Shown here in pieces: positions 48,770-57,283 of a DNA stretch of 64,000 nt. The position numbers and the translations under genes are program-made. Source of the stretch: G963662605 sp963662605. Its GTDB lineage: Bacteria > Bacteroidota > Ignavibacteria > Ignavibacteriales > Ignavibacteriaceae. Location: NCBI GenBank assembly GCA_963662605.1, contig OY759785.1, forward strand, positions 3,534,001 through 3,598,000, in the 5' to 3' direction. Numbering within the stretch: the stretch's first letter is position 1; every line of letters starts with the position of its first letter. The notes beneath the pieces are model-generated. The model searched no databases, was not told the DNA's origin, and saw nothing but the letters and a program-made list of their open reading frames with translations.

Positions 48770-49234
48770 ATGGAATCAATCATTAATCGGGCGAAAGAAC
48801 TTATCGAGCAGGGCAAAGTTTCGTGTATCATCGGATACTCCGGAAACAACTGCAACAACCGACTGCACCCTTTTATTGCTAAAAATTCCGGGGATGCCCA
48901 AAAGCTTACCTTCAATCATTTTGCGCTCAACAATCTGGCGGCTTTTCTTCCGATTATAATGGAATCATTTCCGGGCAGAGTCGGCATTTTTGCAAAAGGC
49001 TGCGATGTCGCACAGATATACACGACCATTCAAGAAAATAAGCTGAATCGCGATGACGTGTATATCATAGGAATTGAGTGCCACGGTGTTGCAGATGATT
49101 ATTTGAAAGGATGGAGCATAGCTAATGTTGCTCCAAAATGCGCCTGTTGTATGCTGCAAACCCCGATACTCGTTGATGAAATTATTGCTTTGACCCATGC
49201 AGATTTGCTGGATAAAGACAAGTTGGTTGCATAA
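48770..49234 (+). CDS. Short FrhB/HdrA-associated-type cysteine-rich protein (N-terminal domain only)
   Basis: 154 residues resembling the N-terminal domain of coenzyme-F420-hydrogenase-beta-like proteins found with electron-bifurcating heterodisulfide-reductase systems. That family reads RAEELL..GKVxxVIG, then FAKGCDVA-like and IGIECHGV-like motifs, then CxxC before a TP..D segment; all are present here (IINRAKELIEQGKVSCIIGYS, GIFAKGCDVAQIY, IIGIECHGV, KCACCMLQTPILVDE). Typical members continue for another about 150 residues with ferredoxin-type cysteine motifs, which are missing; the frame ends in DKDKLVA. It is therefore a stand-alone domain or a truncated gene. The cysteines suggest metal or redox binding. 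Genes for partners are not nearby. Confidence 0.55.
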   Translation: MESIINRAKELIEQGKVSCIIGYSGNNCNNRLHPFIAKNSGDAQKLTFNHFALNNLAAFLPIIMESFPGRVGIFAKGCDVAQIYTTIQENKLNRDDVYIIGIECHGVADDYLKGWSIANVAPKCACCMLQTPILVDEIIALTHADLLDKDKLVA

Positions 49235-49528
49235 TTATTAAACTAATCAGATGGACAGTTATTTAGGAGTACAACGGTAAAAAGTAGTCCGGATACATGG
49301 AACCACTCAGCCATTATCAGGTTTCACATCCCGGAGATTAAATGCAATATATGCGTTTCTTTTCTTGGGAATGTGAGTCGCACAGCTTGATAAGGGCATG
49401 GACATAGGGCACCCAGCCGGTACCATACTATACGGACATCATGCCGGGAATATGCTTTTGTATACGCTTAGGCTGGCTATTTATTACTTACAACTTAGTT
49501 GCTGCTCTTATAAGAACTGTTGATTGAT

Positions 49529-49561
49529 CCGAAGGGCTCCCACCCAACTGGAGCTCTTCGG
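49529..49561 (+). terminator. Terminator-like hairpin after the FrhB-like gene
   Basis: CCGAAGGGCTCC pairs with GGAGCTCTTCGG, a 12-bp stem with one G-T pair, followed by AAATTTT. It lies 0.3 kb past the stop codon. Confidence 0.55.
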
Positions 49562-49617
49562 AAATTTTGAAAGTCCGAACAGACACGCTTAAATTTTATT
49601 CTTCTCTCCAATAGAAG

Positions 49618-49657
49618 AAAGGGCTGTTTCAACTCGATCTGAAATGGCCCTTTACTT
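49618..49657 (+). terminator. Second terminator-like hairpin
   Basis: AAAGGGC..TTTCA pairs with TGAAA..GCCCTTT, giving two stacked helices around a short loop. Close to the previous hairpin; either could end transcription or be a repeat. Confidence 0.45.
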
Positions 49658-49709
49658 TATAAGTTGTTGCACAAATCTTCGTGCTCTGTTTTACACCTAC
49701 AACTAAAAA

Positions 49710-49795
49710 TGAACTCACCTTCGCCGCCCAAATTCAAGCAAATTTTTCATCCTCGGGCTCTCCCCTCTCTTGGAAAGCAATGCTGTCAACTTAAG
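49710..49795 (+). repeat. Left arm of a long inverted repeat around the IS110 element
   Basis: Contains TGAACTCACC (49710-49719) and AGCAATGCTGTCAACTTAAG (49776-49795). Both occur in reverse complement at 51574-51583 and 51534-51553, with looser CCCCTCTCT similarity between them. Confidence 0.75.
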
Positions 49796-50144
49796 GATTT
49801 GTTTGTCATTCCGTAATCCGCCGCGGCGGACTGACGGGAAGAATATAGATCAAAGAGGATAGCTTGGTTCGTCAGATTTGTACGTTCGCAGAATCCCCTT
49901 GTCTATAGAAAAGAAAGTCAAGAAGAAAATAATCTCCCCTAAAGATTTTTCTTTAGAAAAATCAGTCGTTTTGACTTTGGTTTCACGGTATCGTGCCCAT
50001 TGGCTTCTACTATGTTTCTGCTCCTAAAACCTGGCTTCCTTTACTCGATTAACTTTTTCTATGCGTCTATTTGAGTTGTAGCCTTTAGCGGCCCACTACG
50101 GTAAATTCCAGATGTAAAAGCAGGAGAGGACTAAACGGGAGAAT

Positions 50145-50242
50145 GTACTATATCCACTCAGATGGACTGTAACAAAGGGATTTGAGTTCTCTCTCCCAAA
50201 AATCTGAGCCGGTTTTATTTATTGAACATATTTTTATAGTAC
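50145..50242 (-). ncRNA. Candidate bridge RNA in the downstream end of the IS110 element
   Basis: 98 nt of noncoding sequence directly between the element limit and the transposase stop. GTACTATA (50145-50152) pairs with TATAGTAC (50235-50242), and inside it CTCAGAT (50157-50163) pairs with ATCTGAG (50202-50208). The inner loop contains TCTCCC (50192-50197), complementary to GGGAGA of the core repeat AACGGGAGAAT. Nested stems with an internal guide loop are how IS110 bridge RNAs are built; downstream placement is the IS1111-type arrangement. Length is shorter than known examples and no expression evidence is available. Confidence 0.35.
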
Positions 50243-50268
50243 CCAACGAACACCGTAAGCAATCAAAG

Positions 50269-51309
50269 CTATGTATCTTTTGCCTGATACTTCGTTCCCG
50301 TCTTAGCCACACCATAACTGATCTTGGCTATCTGCCGGGCTACGGCATGACGGGCATTATGTTCACTGTGTCCTTTCTCTATGAGACCATCATAATATGA
50401 CCGTAACGGGTTTTGTCCGTTAACGACCACGATGGCTGCTGTTTTATATACTTCTTTCAAGACTCTGGAGAATCTCGGGCGGCGCACACCATATACCCTG
50501 CCGCCGCTTTCTCTCTTGTAGTTTACCAGTCCGCAATATGCCAGATATTTATTTGCCGTCTTAAAGCGCCTCGGCTCTATCATGGTTGCCCATATCTTGA
50601 CTGCCGATATTTCCGCTATTCCCGGTATACTGCATAAGTTCTTTAGCATGCTGTTCTTTTTGCACATACTCCCGAATAGGGTGACATATTCATCTTTCTG
50701 CTTCTGGTAAAGCTCTATGGCTTCCTCAAGACGCTCTATAATGAATCGGCTGGCCTCGGTATCTGATTCTGCTACTTTCTGACGTTTTGTTCTTCCTTCC
50801 TGTGCTAAAAACCCGGCATTTTGATTTTGAAGCCGGACTCCCATTTTTACCAGATCAATGTAGGAACTAACATATTTTCTGAGTTCATGCACCTTTTCAA
50901 GGCTATGGTAAATTTCTCTTATCATACCGTTATACAATAGTCGGCACAATTTTTCTGCATCTATCCGGTCATTTTTTGGCCCTATGCTCAAGCTCTTGTT
51001 TACGTATGGGTCACAGACTACTATTTTTGTAACACTATCATGCAGTTTAATATACAGCCAATGTGCCGGCGAACTTTCTTCCAGTACCAAAACGCTTGTG
51101 CCTTTTAGTTCCCGGAGCATTCTCTGTAATGTCTTTACGTCGCTTTCGTACTCGGCAAGACGTATTTTGTCTTTTTGCGTACTGTGTATTCTGGCTATTG
51201 CCATCGTTTTTTGCGACCAGTCCACGGCTATGTAATGATCATAACCCGTGTATGAATTAACAACTTGCGTTGTCTCTTTGACATTATTTTTTTTACTATA
51301 TTTTGCCAT
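50269..51309 (-). CDS. IS110-family transposase (DEDD recombinase)
   Basis: 346-residue RuvC-like DEDD recombinase with a C-terminal serine-containing domain. Start chosen at MAKYSKKNN (ATG 51309); the longer frame from 51345 would translate the structured noncoding end. Acidic residues lie in YIAVDWSQKTMAIA, LVLEESSPAHW and PKNDRIDAEKL (D, E, D, D). The Transposase_20 part shows CSIPGIAEISAVKIWATM, then KTANKYLAYCGLVNYKRESGGRV and the tail RSYYDGLIEKGHSEHNARHAVARQIAKI. No frameshift or stop, so the copy may be active. Confidence 0.93.
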   Translation of the reverse strand: MAKYSKKNNVKETTQVVNSYTGYDHYIAVDWSQKTMAIARIHSTQKDKIRLAEYESDVKTLQRMLRELKGTSVLVLEESSPAHWLYIKLHDSVTKIVVCDPYVNKSLSIGPKNDRIDAEKLCRLLYNGMIREIYHSLEKVHELRKYVSSYIDLVKMGVRLQNQNAGFLAQEGRTKRQKVAESDTEASRFIIERLEEAIELYQKQKDEYVTLFGSMCKKNSMLKNLCSIPGIAEISAVKIWATMIEPRRFKTANKYLAYCGLVNYKRESGGRVYGVRRPRFSRVLKEVYKTAAIVVVNGQNPLRSYYDGLIEKGHSEHNARHAVARQIAKISYGVAKTGTKYQAKDT

Positions 51310-51393
51310 GCGGTTTCCTTTCTTTTTGAGTCTACAATTTTCCACGCTTTTTGCGTGCTTAGCCTTAAAGATAGTGAAACCGCTTTTCTAATT
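51310..51393 (-). other. Structured noncoding end upstream of the IS110 transposase
   Basis: GCGGTTTC (51310-51317) and GAAACCGC (51376-51383) form an inverted repeat that begins exactly at the chosen transposase start; inside is a hairpin CACGC-TTTTT-GCGTG (51343-51357). It may hold the transposase promoter/leader or the other guide-RNA end. Confidence 0.45.
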
Positions 51394-51533
51394 TAACGGG
51401 AGAATCCAGGTTGAAATCAGGTAAAGGCATAATGGATTCCGGATATCCGTCTACCGACGGATTCTGCACGGCATTCTGCGAACGGAATGACATGCTAATT
51501 TTTATATGCACAACGATTTCCCTGGTGTTTTCT

Positions 51534-51583
51534 CTTAAGTTGACAGCATTGCTCTTGGAAAGAGAGGGGCAGGGGTGAGTTCA
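51534..51583 (-). repeat. Right arm of a long inverted repeat around the IS110 element
   Basis: CTTAAGTTGACAGCATTGCT (51534-51553) and GGTGAGTTCA (51574-51583) mirror the left arm at 49710-49795. Confidence 0.75.
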
Positions 51584-51783
51584 CTTTGTAATATACTTAC
51601 GCAACTGACTCTTAATAAGAAATAACCTTGAAGTGAGCGTAGGTTCTTGAGCGGTTATGAAACAAATTTTATACCCAATGGTTCATTTAATTCGAATTGA
51701 GTTTTCTTGGGTATTTTTCATCCCGTTTTATTATTTTATTAAGTTATAATTTAAATACTTTACGAATTGATTGTATTGGCGCC

Positions 51784-52773
51784 ATGACGTTCCGTGGAAA
51801 ATACCTTTTTAACTTCTATCAGGCGGCATTGTGCATGCTCGCGGCTCTCTGCTATTACTCATGCAGCGCACCGCGTGACAACCCGTTAGATGTTAATAAT
51901 CCGGACAATCAGGTCGCTTTACTTGACGGTTACGTCCATACAGCCAGTCTGCCTCACACAGGTATTTCCAAAGCAAACATCCTATTTGAAAGCGCGGGGG
52001 TCTCGGCTACCACCGACGCTAACGGATATTTTTCATTTAAAACAATAAAGCTCGTTTCCGGTTGGTTAAAAATCTCAGCCGCGGGTTATTTAACGGACTC
52101 CGTGTATGTTGATCTGACGGCGGGACTAAAAAAATCATTAGATGAATATCTCTACTTTGTCCCGATCATTGACTCACTTTATTTTTATAGCACGGTTATT
52201 AACCGGTACACGGTTGATCCCCTCACCTCCCTGACCACAAAATTCAAAATCACCGACAAGGATAACAACATAGACTCGGTTTTCATTTATAATGAATCGC
52301 TCAGCGTGCGCAAAGCCCTTGGATATGATTTATTGACAAAGTGGTTCAGCACAAGCATATCTCTTTCAGACATCAACACCGATGATATTGAAAAAGTTAT
52401 CGGAAAAGATTTTTCGATCATTGTAAAAAACACTTCGCAGCAGGAAACAATCATCGGCAGCAGTCAGATCAAGCGGGTCATTAATAACGACATCACTTTT
52501 TATTCTCCGTCCGGCACGGACACGGTATCTTCCAAGCCGACATTCAGCTGGAAAAGATTCTCTGCCGGGTATACATTTAATTATCAGATTGAAGTATATA
52601 CGAATGAAATTGCCCCGACACTGGTTTCCGAAATAGACAATATCAGTTCAGACTCAATTTCCTACACCTGCCCCACCTCTCTTGCCCAAGGTGATTACTT
52701 TTGGGTGATCTGGGTCATAGATGAGTTCCAAAATCGTGCCCGGTCGAAGCCGGCATCATTTTTAGTCAGATAA
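51784..52773 (+). CDS. Lipoprotein with carboxypeptidase-regulatory-like and fibronectin-like beta domains
   Basis: 329 residues from ATG 51784 (MTFRGKYLFNFYQAALCMLAALCYYSC); the earlier in-frame Met at 51697 would place 29 residues ahead of the leader. Lipobox YYSC at the end of the hydrophobic stretch. Then RDNPLDVNNPDN, a carboxypeptidase-regulatory-like segment (SKANILFESAGVSATTDANGYFSFKTIK), and beta-rich sequence ending in a fibronectin-like part (TFSWKRFSAGYTFNYQIEVYTNE). No enzyme motif. It precedes the sigma-54 activator by 28 bp on the same strand, so it may be part of the same signalling unit. Confidence 0.75.
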   Translation: MTFRGKYLFNFYQAALCMLAALCYYSCSAPRDNPLDVNNPDNQVALLDGYVHTASLPHTGISKANILFESAGVSATTDANGYFSFKTIKLVSGWLKISAAGYLTDSVYVDLTAGLKKSLDEYLYFVPIIDSLYFYSTVINRYTVDPLTSLTTKFKITDKDNNIDSVFIYNESLSVRKALGYDLLTKWFSTSISLSDINTDDIEKVIGKDFSIIVKNTSQQETIIGSSQIKRVINNDITFYSPSGTDTVSSKPTFSWKRFSAGYTFNYQIEVYTNEIAPTLVSEIDNISSDSISYTCPTSLAQGDYFWVIWVIDEFQNRARSKPASFLVR

Positions 52774-52801
52774 AAATTCTTATCTTGCACTTTACGTATT
52801 A

Positions 52802-54331
52802 ATGGATTTCGAAAGGCGTTACGTGCGTTCAGTTCCTGAATTAGACAGAATCAAATCTCTTGAAATAGACCAGTTTGAAGGTCTGTACCATATCAGCCAG
52901 AAATTAATCGAAGCTGAATACCGCGAAAACCTGATGCAGGATGCTTTGGATATTATTATCAAAGCACTTGATGCAGAGCGTGGCTTATTTATCCAATTTA
53001 CTACGAACTCGCAAGAGTTTGTTGTATTGACCGGGAGAAACTTCAATAGGGAAACCATTGATGACAGCACCGAATTTTCATCAGGTATACTACGTCAGGT
53101 AAAAGCCACTAAAGAACCCTGCCTTGTTCACGATGTGCTAAGCGATCCGAAGATTTCACAGTTTGAAAGCGTTCAGGCATTCGGTATAAAATCCGTTATA
53201 GCCGTACCGGTATTGCATAATGGCGAAGTGTGGGGCGCTATTGTCGTTGATAGTATCCAGCACAGAAAAGAATTCACCGAACAGAACTTAAAGTTCATGC
53301 GCTTCTTCTCTAACCTGCTTTCACTTGCACTTGACCGTTTGTTGCGCGAAGAAAGCCTGCATAAAGAAAATATTTTTCTCAAAAATCAACTTATAAACTC
53401 AACAACAATTCCGGATATCATCGGCGAGAGCCCCGCGATGAAAAGCACCGCGGCATTGATTCATAAGGTTGCAGCAACTGAAGCCTCCGTATTACTTCTT
53501 GGCGAAAGCGGAACCGGTAAAGATATTATTGCTTCATCCATCCATAAACTCAGTGCACGGAAAGACTCTCCTTTTCTTGCGCAATTCTGCGGTTCAATTG
53601 CAGACTCCCTGCTTGAGAGCGAGCTTTTCGGCTATAAGAAAGGCGCCTTTACAGGTGCTGTTGCAGATAAAAAAGGATTGTTTGAAGCCGCTAACAAAGG
53701 AACATTTTTCCTCGATGAGATCGGCGACATTTCCATGCCGATTCAGGCTAAACTGCTGCGTGTATTGCAGAATAAGGAACTTATCAGAGTCGGTGACAAC
53801 GAGCCATTGAAAGTTGATGTGCGCATTATCGCGGCAACAAATAAAGATCTCCGCCTGTTGACAAAAGAAAATAAATTCAGAGAGGATTTATTTTACCGGC
53901 TGAACGTCTTTCCGATAACCATTCCGCCGCTGAGGGAAAGAAACGGTGACGTTAAACTCCTCGCTAATTACTTCATCCGTAAACACAGCAATAAAGATCT
54001 TGGCATAACGAGAGAAGCCCTGAACCTGCTTGAAAATTACTCATGGCCGGGTAACGTGCGTCAATTAGAAAACACCATTCAACGCGCACTCATTTTATGC
54101 GATGATAATATGATTCAAACAACGCATATTATCCTTGAGCAGGAAGAGGAACTTTCCAACTTCTCAGGCACTCTTCAGGAATTTGAAAAGCTGCTTCTGT
54201 TCAAGAGGCTGCAAAGGCATAACGGCAACAGAACAGCCACCGCAAAATCACTTGATGTGTCTGTCCGATGGATTCAATTGAAATTAAAAGAAGCGGCCTC
54301 GGAAGATCATTCCGATTTGAAGAATATTTAA
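52802..54331 (+). CDS. GAF-domain sigma-54-dependent transcriptional activator (bEBP)
   Basis: 509 residues. GAF sensor domain about residues 40-185 (LIEAEYRENLMQDALDIIIKALDAERGLF). AAA+ domain from about 205, with Walker A GESGTGKD (about 234-241), GAFTGA sigma-54 loop (about 281-286), Walker B FFLDEIGD and arginine finger region REDLFYRLNVFPI. Fis-type HTH at the C-terminus (HNGNRTATAKSLDVSVRWIQLKLKEA). It opens transcription at sigma-54 promoters in response to a small ligand or partner; the GAF ligand is not known. Three candidate sigma-54 sites are in this window. A kinase gene follows at 13 bp, so the two are likely cotranscribed. Confidence 0.95.
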   Translation: MDFERRYVRSVPELDRIKSLEIDQFEGLYHISQKLIEAEYRENLMQDALDIIIKALDAERGLFIQFTTNSQEFVVLTGRNFNRETIDDSTEFSSGILRQVKATKEPCLVHDVLSDPKISQFESVQAFGIKSVIAVPVLHNGEVWGAIVVDSIQHRKEFTEQNLKFMRFFSNLLSLALDRLLREESLHKENIFLKNQLINSTTIPDIIGESPAMKSTAALIHKVAATEASVLLLGESGTGKDIIASSIHKLSARKDSPFLAQFCGSIADSLLESELFGYKKGAFTGAVADKKGLFEAANKGTFFLDEIGDISMPIQAKLLRVLQNKELIRVGDNEPLKVDVRIIAATNKDLRLLTKENKFREDLFYRLNVFPITIPPLRERNGDVKLLANYFIRKHSNKDLGITREALNLLENYSWPGNVRQLENTIQRALILCDDNMIQTTHIILEQEEELSNFSGTLQEFEKLLLFKRLQRHNGNRTATAKSLDVSVRWIQLKLKEAASEDHSDLKNI

Positions 54332-54344
54332 CGGCATAAGTGCT

Positions 54345-55895
54345 TTGAGTAATGACGAATTGAATATCGCTCCTGATAAGTTTAAGCTCCTCAAGTGTTT
54401 GAAAAAAGAGGGCGATTATGCCGTTTACTATGCTCAGCAGATTCATCCCGAAAAAACCATCCTCCTGAAGACCTTCAAGCTCGACGCGAAAAATGAGTCT
54501 ATTCAATTATCGCGATTGAAAAGAGAAGCCCGCCTTCTTGCCAAGCTTGACCACCCTAACATTATCAAGGTATTAGACTCGGGCATTTCCGATGAGTATT
54601 TTTATATCTCCGTGGAGTATTTCCCGAATAAAAATCTTCGTGAGCTAATGAACGAGAAACAGATTTCGCCCGAAATGCGGGAAAAATTGCTTATCCAGCT
54701 CATGACCGCGCTTGCATATATTCATTCGCACACGATCATCCATCGCGATATAAAACCTGAAAATATACTTATCGGTGAAAATAATGTTTTAAAGCTCGCC
54801 GACTTCGGTCTTTCCGTAAACATTAACGACAGCAGCCTTACACAGCACCAGTCTATCGTCGGCACGCCAGCATACATGTCCCCCGCCCAATTGAGAGGCG
54901 AAGAACTTTCGGAATCTACCGATTTGTTTTCCGCCGGCATTGTATACTATGAACTCATCATGAACAAGAATCCGTTTCTTGGGAAAGATGTTGTCGAGAC
55001 GGTAAACTGCATCTTAAATTTCGGGAAACCTGAAAAAGAAAATCTCTTAAAAGAGTTGACTCCTGCCGAAAGTTCACTCATCGGGAAACTATTGAAGATA
55101 AACGGTGATGAACCATACACCTCAGCCGTTGATATATTGGAATCGCTGCATGTTGATATTACAACAACCTCCGCTCTTCGAAGAATTTTTAGCCGAAGAA
55201 AAAATCTTTCATTGATAATTTATATTCTGATATTTCTCATACTATCGGAAAGTCTTTTTTTTATTTACACGCTGACATCGCGCTATTATAAATCGCATTT
55301 TCAATATTCGAAAGTAACATTAGTACGCGATGAGATTTCAAAAACCGATGCATCTTCTGCCGCACAGCAGAAATTGCCCGGTGATTCAATGAAGTCCGAT
55401 GTGGGCAATCAGACACTTGTGAAAGCGGCCGAATCTCTTGCGAATGACAATCAGGCCGCGATTGAAACCGGCGAAGGCGATTTGATGATCGAAACGACTC
55501 CCTGGGTCAATATATATTCAGACTCTGGTTTTGTTGACACAACCCCGATTAAAAAACCGATTAAAGCTCAGGCGGGTATTTTGACACTGCGGTTGAAAAA
55601 TCCTTCTTACCCTGACTATACACTCCAGACTTCTATCCGTCCGAATAAAACAACATCTGTCAGAATCAATCTGGATACTCTGTTCGGTAAGGTTGATTGC
55701 AAAATCCTTCCCTGGGGAGATGTTTATATAAACGGCAAATTCAGAGCCCAGTCTCCGCTAAAATCCCCCATTTTGCTGCTGCCCGGTGAATACACAGTCA
55801 CGGTAAAGCACCCGGATTTCCAGGCTACTACGCAAAAAATTCAGGTCAAAAAGAACGAAATGACGATTATAAAACATAACTTTTTCGAAAAATAA
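54345..55895 (+). CDS. Membrane-anchored Ser/Thr protein kinase with two periplasmic PEGA domains
   Basis: 516 residues from a TTG start at 54345, 13 bp behind the activator. Kinase domain 10-270: K42 in ILLKTFKL, E61, catalytic loop HRDIKPEN (133-140) and DFG (153-155), GTPAYMSPAQ activation region. The usual Gly-rich loop reads LKKEGDYAVYY, losing most glycines. Transmembrane segment about 287-309, then a variable linker and two PEGA repeats in the periplasm (EGDLMIETTPWVNIY; FGKVDCKILPWGDVYINGK). It senses from outside and phosphorylates a cytoplasmic target. The neighbouring GAF/sigma-54 activator is an obvious candidate substrate, as inference only. Confidence 0.93.
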   Translation: MSNDELNIAPDKFKLLKCLKKEGDYAVYYAQQIHPEKTILLKTFKLDAKNESIQLSRLKREARLLAKLDHPNIIKVLDSGISDEYFYISVEYFPNKNLRELMNEKQISPEMREKLLIQLMTALAYIHSHTIIHRDIKPENILIGENNVLKLADFGLSVNINDSSLTQHQSIVGTPAYMSPAQLRGEELSESTDLFSAGIVYYELIMNKNPFLGKDVVETVNCILNFGKPEKENLLKELTPAESSLIGKLLKINGDEPYTSAVDILESLHVDITTTSALRRIFSRRKNLSLIIYILIFLILSESLFFIYTLTSRYYKSHFQYSKVTLVRDEISKTDASSAAQQKLPGDSMKSDVGNQTLVKAAESLANDNQAAIETGEGDLMIETTPWVNIYSDSGFVDTTPIKKPIKAQAGILTLRLKNPSYPDYTLQTSIRPNKTTSVRINLDTLFGKVDCKILPWGDVYINGKFRAQSPLKSPILLLPGEYTVTVKHPDFQATTQKIQVKKNEMTIIKHNFFEK

Positions 55896-55986
55896 TTTCG
55901 GCATGAAAAATCATTTGAATTTAAGCATTTTTAGCCGTTATTTTAGATTGAATTGCTCTTGTAAATACAAACCGGCCACTTGATAT

Positions 55987-56003
55987 TTGGCATAAAAATT
56001 GTT
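55987..56003 (+). promoter_or_regulatory. Sigma-54-type promoter of the kelch/T9SS gene
   Basis: TTGGCATAAAAATTGTT: TTGGCA and TTG halves in correct register, -12 half TTGTT rather than TTGCA. The start expected near 56013 gives a 20-nt leader before ATG 56033. It lies 0.1 kb past the kinase gene. Confidence 0.55.
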
Positions 56004-56032
56004 TATCTTCCAATAAACAAAACAACATTGCA

Positions 56033-57283
56033 ATGAAAATTTTCTTTATTTGTCTGTTATTAACAGTTGTAGCTTTTCCCCAAATGAATTGGGAAAGAGT
56101 GGGTAATATGCCCTATCCTGTGTCCGGAGCTTCAATTGTAAAAAAAGACTCCCTCATATTCATATTTGGCGGTTATTCCGATTCACTTCAATCTGAGGTT
56201 GATTTCATTCAGGAATTCAACCCGGCGAAAAACTCGTGGAGAATAGCCGGGCACATGAATGAAAAAAGAATCGGACTTTGTGCAGTTAACTATGGCGATA
56301 GCGTTCTTATATTCGGCGGAGTCAAGAAAAAATCTTCCCGACAGGCTTCATTAGAAATATGGAATTATACTTCCAATCCGGTCATTTCTGCATCAAACGG
56401 GGCTTTTTCGAGAAATTTTGCTTCTGCTATAGTCGTAAAGCGAAAGCTGCTTGTTATCGGAGGTGAACAAAATTTCGGCTCACAACCGGATACCGCCAAA
56501 CCAAAGTTTATCGTAGAATATAATGTTCCTTCCTCAACGATTAACGGTGTTATAGACACTATTTTCACCATGATGCAGCCTTCTCAACAAATGTGCGCCA
56601 TGGTGGACAGCAGTATCTATATCCTGGGTGGTGTGTATAACGGCGTACTGAAAAACACGTTCGTATACTCGCCCATCAGCAGAAAAGTTACACAATTAGG
56701 CCATAATCTGCTTCAGCCGCGCGCCGGAGGGGCTGTGGTAGCTATCAACAGTAACCTACTGTATATAATTGGCGGTATTGATGAGACCGACAGGCCGGTG
56801 GGCTATACAGAGCTATTTTATACAGGGTCAAGCGGCACCAGCACTAAGGGACCCACAAATATTATTCCCCGCAAAGAATGCATGGCTATCACGTTCGGTC
56901 AATATATTTACTTGTTTGGCGGCGAAAACGATGATTTTGACGTTGAGCGCAGCATTGAAAGAATTAAAATAAGTGATATTACCGATGTAAAAACTGAATT
57001 TGTCCCCAAATCGGGCAAATCAATAGAATTGTTAGGTAATTTCCCTAATCCGTTTAATCCTTCAACTATTATCAAATACCGTGTGCCGTATACTCAAAAT
57101 ATTTCGGTAATGGTCTATGATGTTACCGGTAGAGAAGTTGCCAGGATTGATGAAGGCATCAAAGCAGCGGGCGAATATAACGCGGCATTCAAGGCTTCCG
57201 AAAACTATACTTCAGGAGTCTATTTCTTCAGAATTAAAGGCGATAATGCAATAAAAACCGGCAAAATGATATTGATGCGATAA
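56033..57283 (+). CDS. Secreted kelch-type beta-propeller protein with T9SS domain
   Basis: 416 residues. A signal peptide (about 1-16, VAFPQ) precedes kelch motifs (IFIFGGYSDS, VLIFGGVKKK, LLVIGGEQN, IYILGGVYNG, LYIIGGIDET, IYLFGGEND), six-bladed in pattern. Residues about 330-416 are the sorting domain in a diverged form (LGNFPNPFNPST). No active site; surface binding or structural role. Preceded by a sigma-54-like site and sharing one base with the next gene, so the kinase/activator system probably controls it. Confidence 0.85.
   Translation: MKIFFICLLLTVVAFPQMNWERVGNMPYPVSGASIVKKDSLIFIFGGYSDSLQSEVDFIQEFNPAKNSWRIAGHMNEKRIGLCAVNYGDSVLIFGGVKKKSSRQASLEIWNYTSNPVISASNGAFSRNFASAIVVKRKLLVIGGEQNFGSQPDTAKPKFIVEYNVPSSTINGVIDTIFTMMQPSQQMCAMVDSSIYILGGVYNGVLKNTFVYSPISRKVTQLGHNLLQPRAGGAVVAINSNLLYIIGGIDETDRPVGYTELFYTGSSGTSTKGPTNIIPRKECMAITFGQYIYLFGGENDDFDVERSIERIKISDITDVKTEFVPKSGKSIELLGNFPNPFNPSTIIKYRVPYTQNISVMVYDVTGREVARIDEGIKAAGEYNAAFKASENYTSGVYFFRIKGDNAIKTGKMILMR

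Larger units (their letters stand above)
49235..50133. other. Gene-poor, repeat-rich region left of the IS110 element
   Basis: About 0.9 kb without a credible gene. Contents: two terminator-like hairpins at 49529 and 49618, the left inverted-repeat block 49710-49795, a GC-rich REP-like palindrome near 49818-49840 (TCCGCCGCGGCGGACTGACGG), and a nested hairpin 49914-49978. In the last, AAAGTCAA pairs with TTGACTTT and, inside, CTAAAGATTTTTCTTTAG pairs with itself. No continuation of the truncated upstream gene is recognisable. Confidence 0.5.
50134..51405 (-). mobile_element. IS110-family insertion sequence (candidate limits)
   Basis: About 1.27 kb around an IS110-type transposase. No terminal inverted repeats, as expected for the family. 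The candidate limits are an 11-bp direct repeat AACGGGAGAAT found at 50134-50144 and at 51395-51405. This would fit a shared donor/target core as left by bridge-RNA-guided insertion. Both noncoding ends have inverted-repeat structure. The limits are inferred from the repeat only and have not been compared with an empty site. Confidence 0.6.

Noticed and set aside
49997..50013. TTGGC-containing sequence resembling a sigma-54 site
   Set aside because: The -12 half reads ATG rather than TTG and there is no gene behind it.
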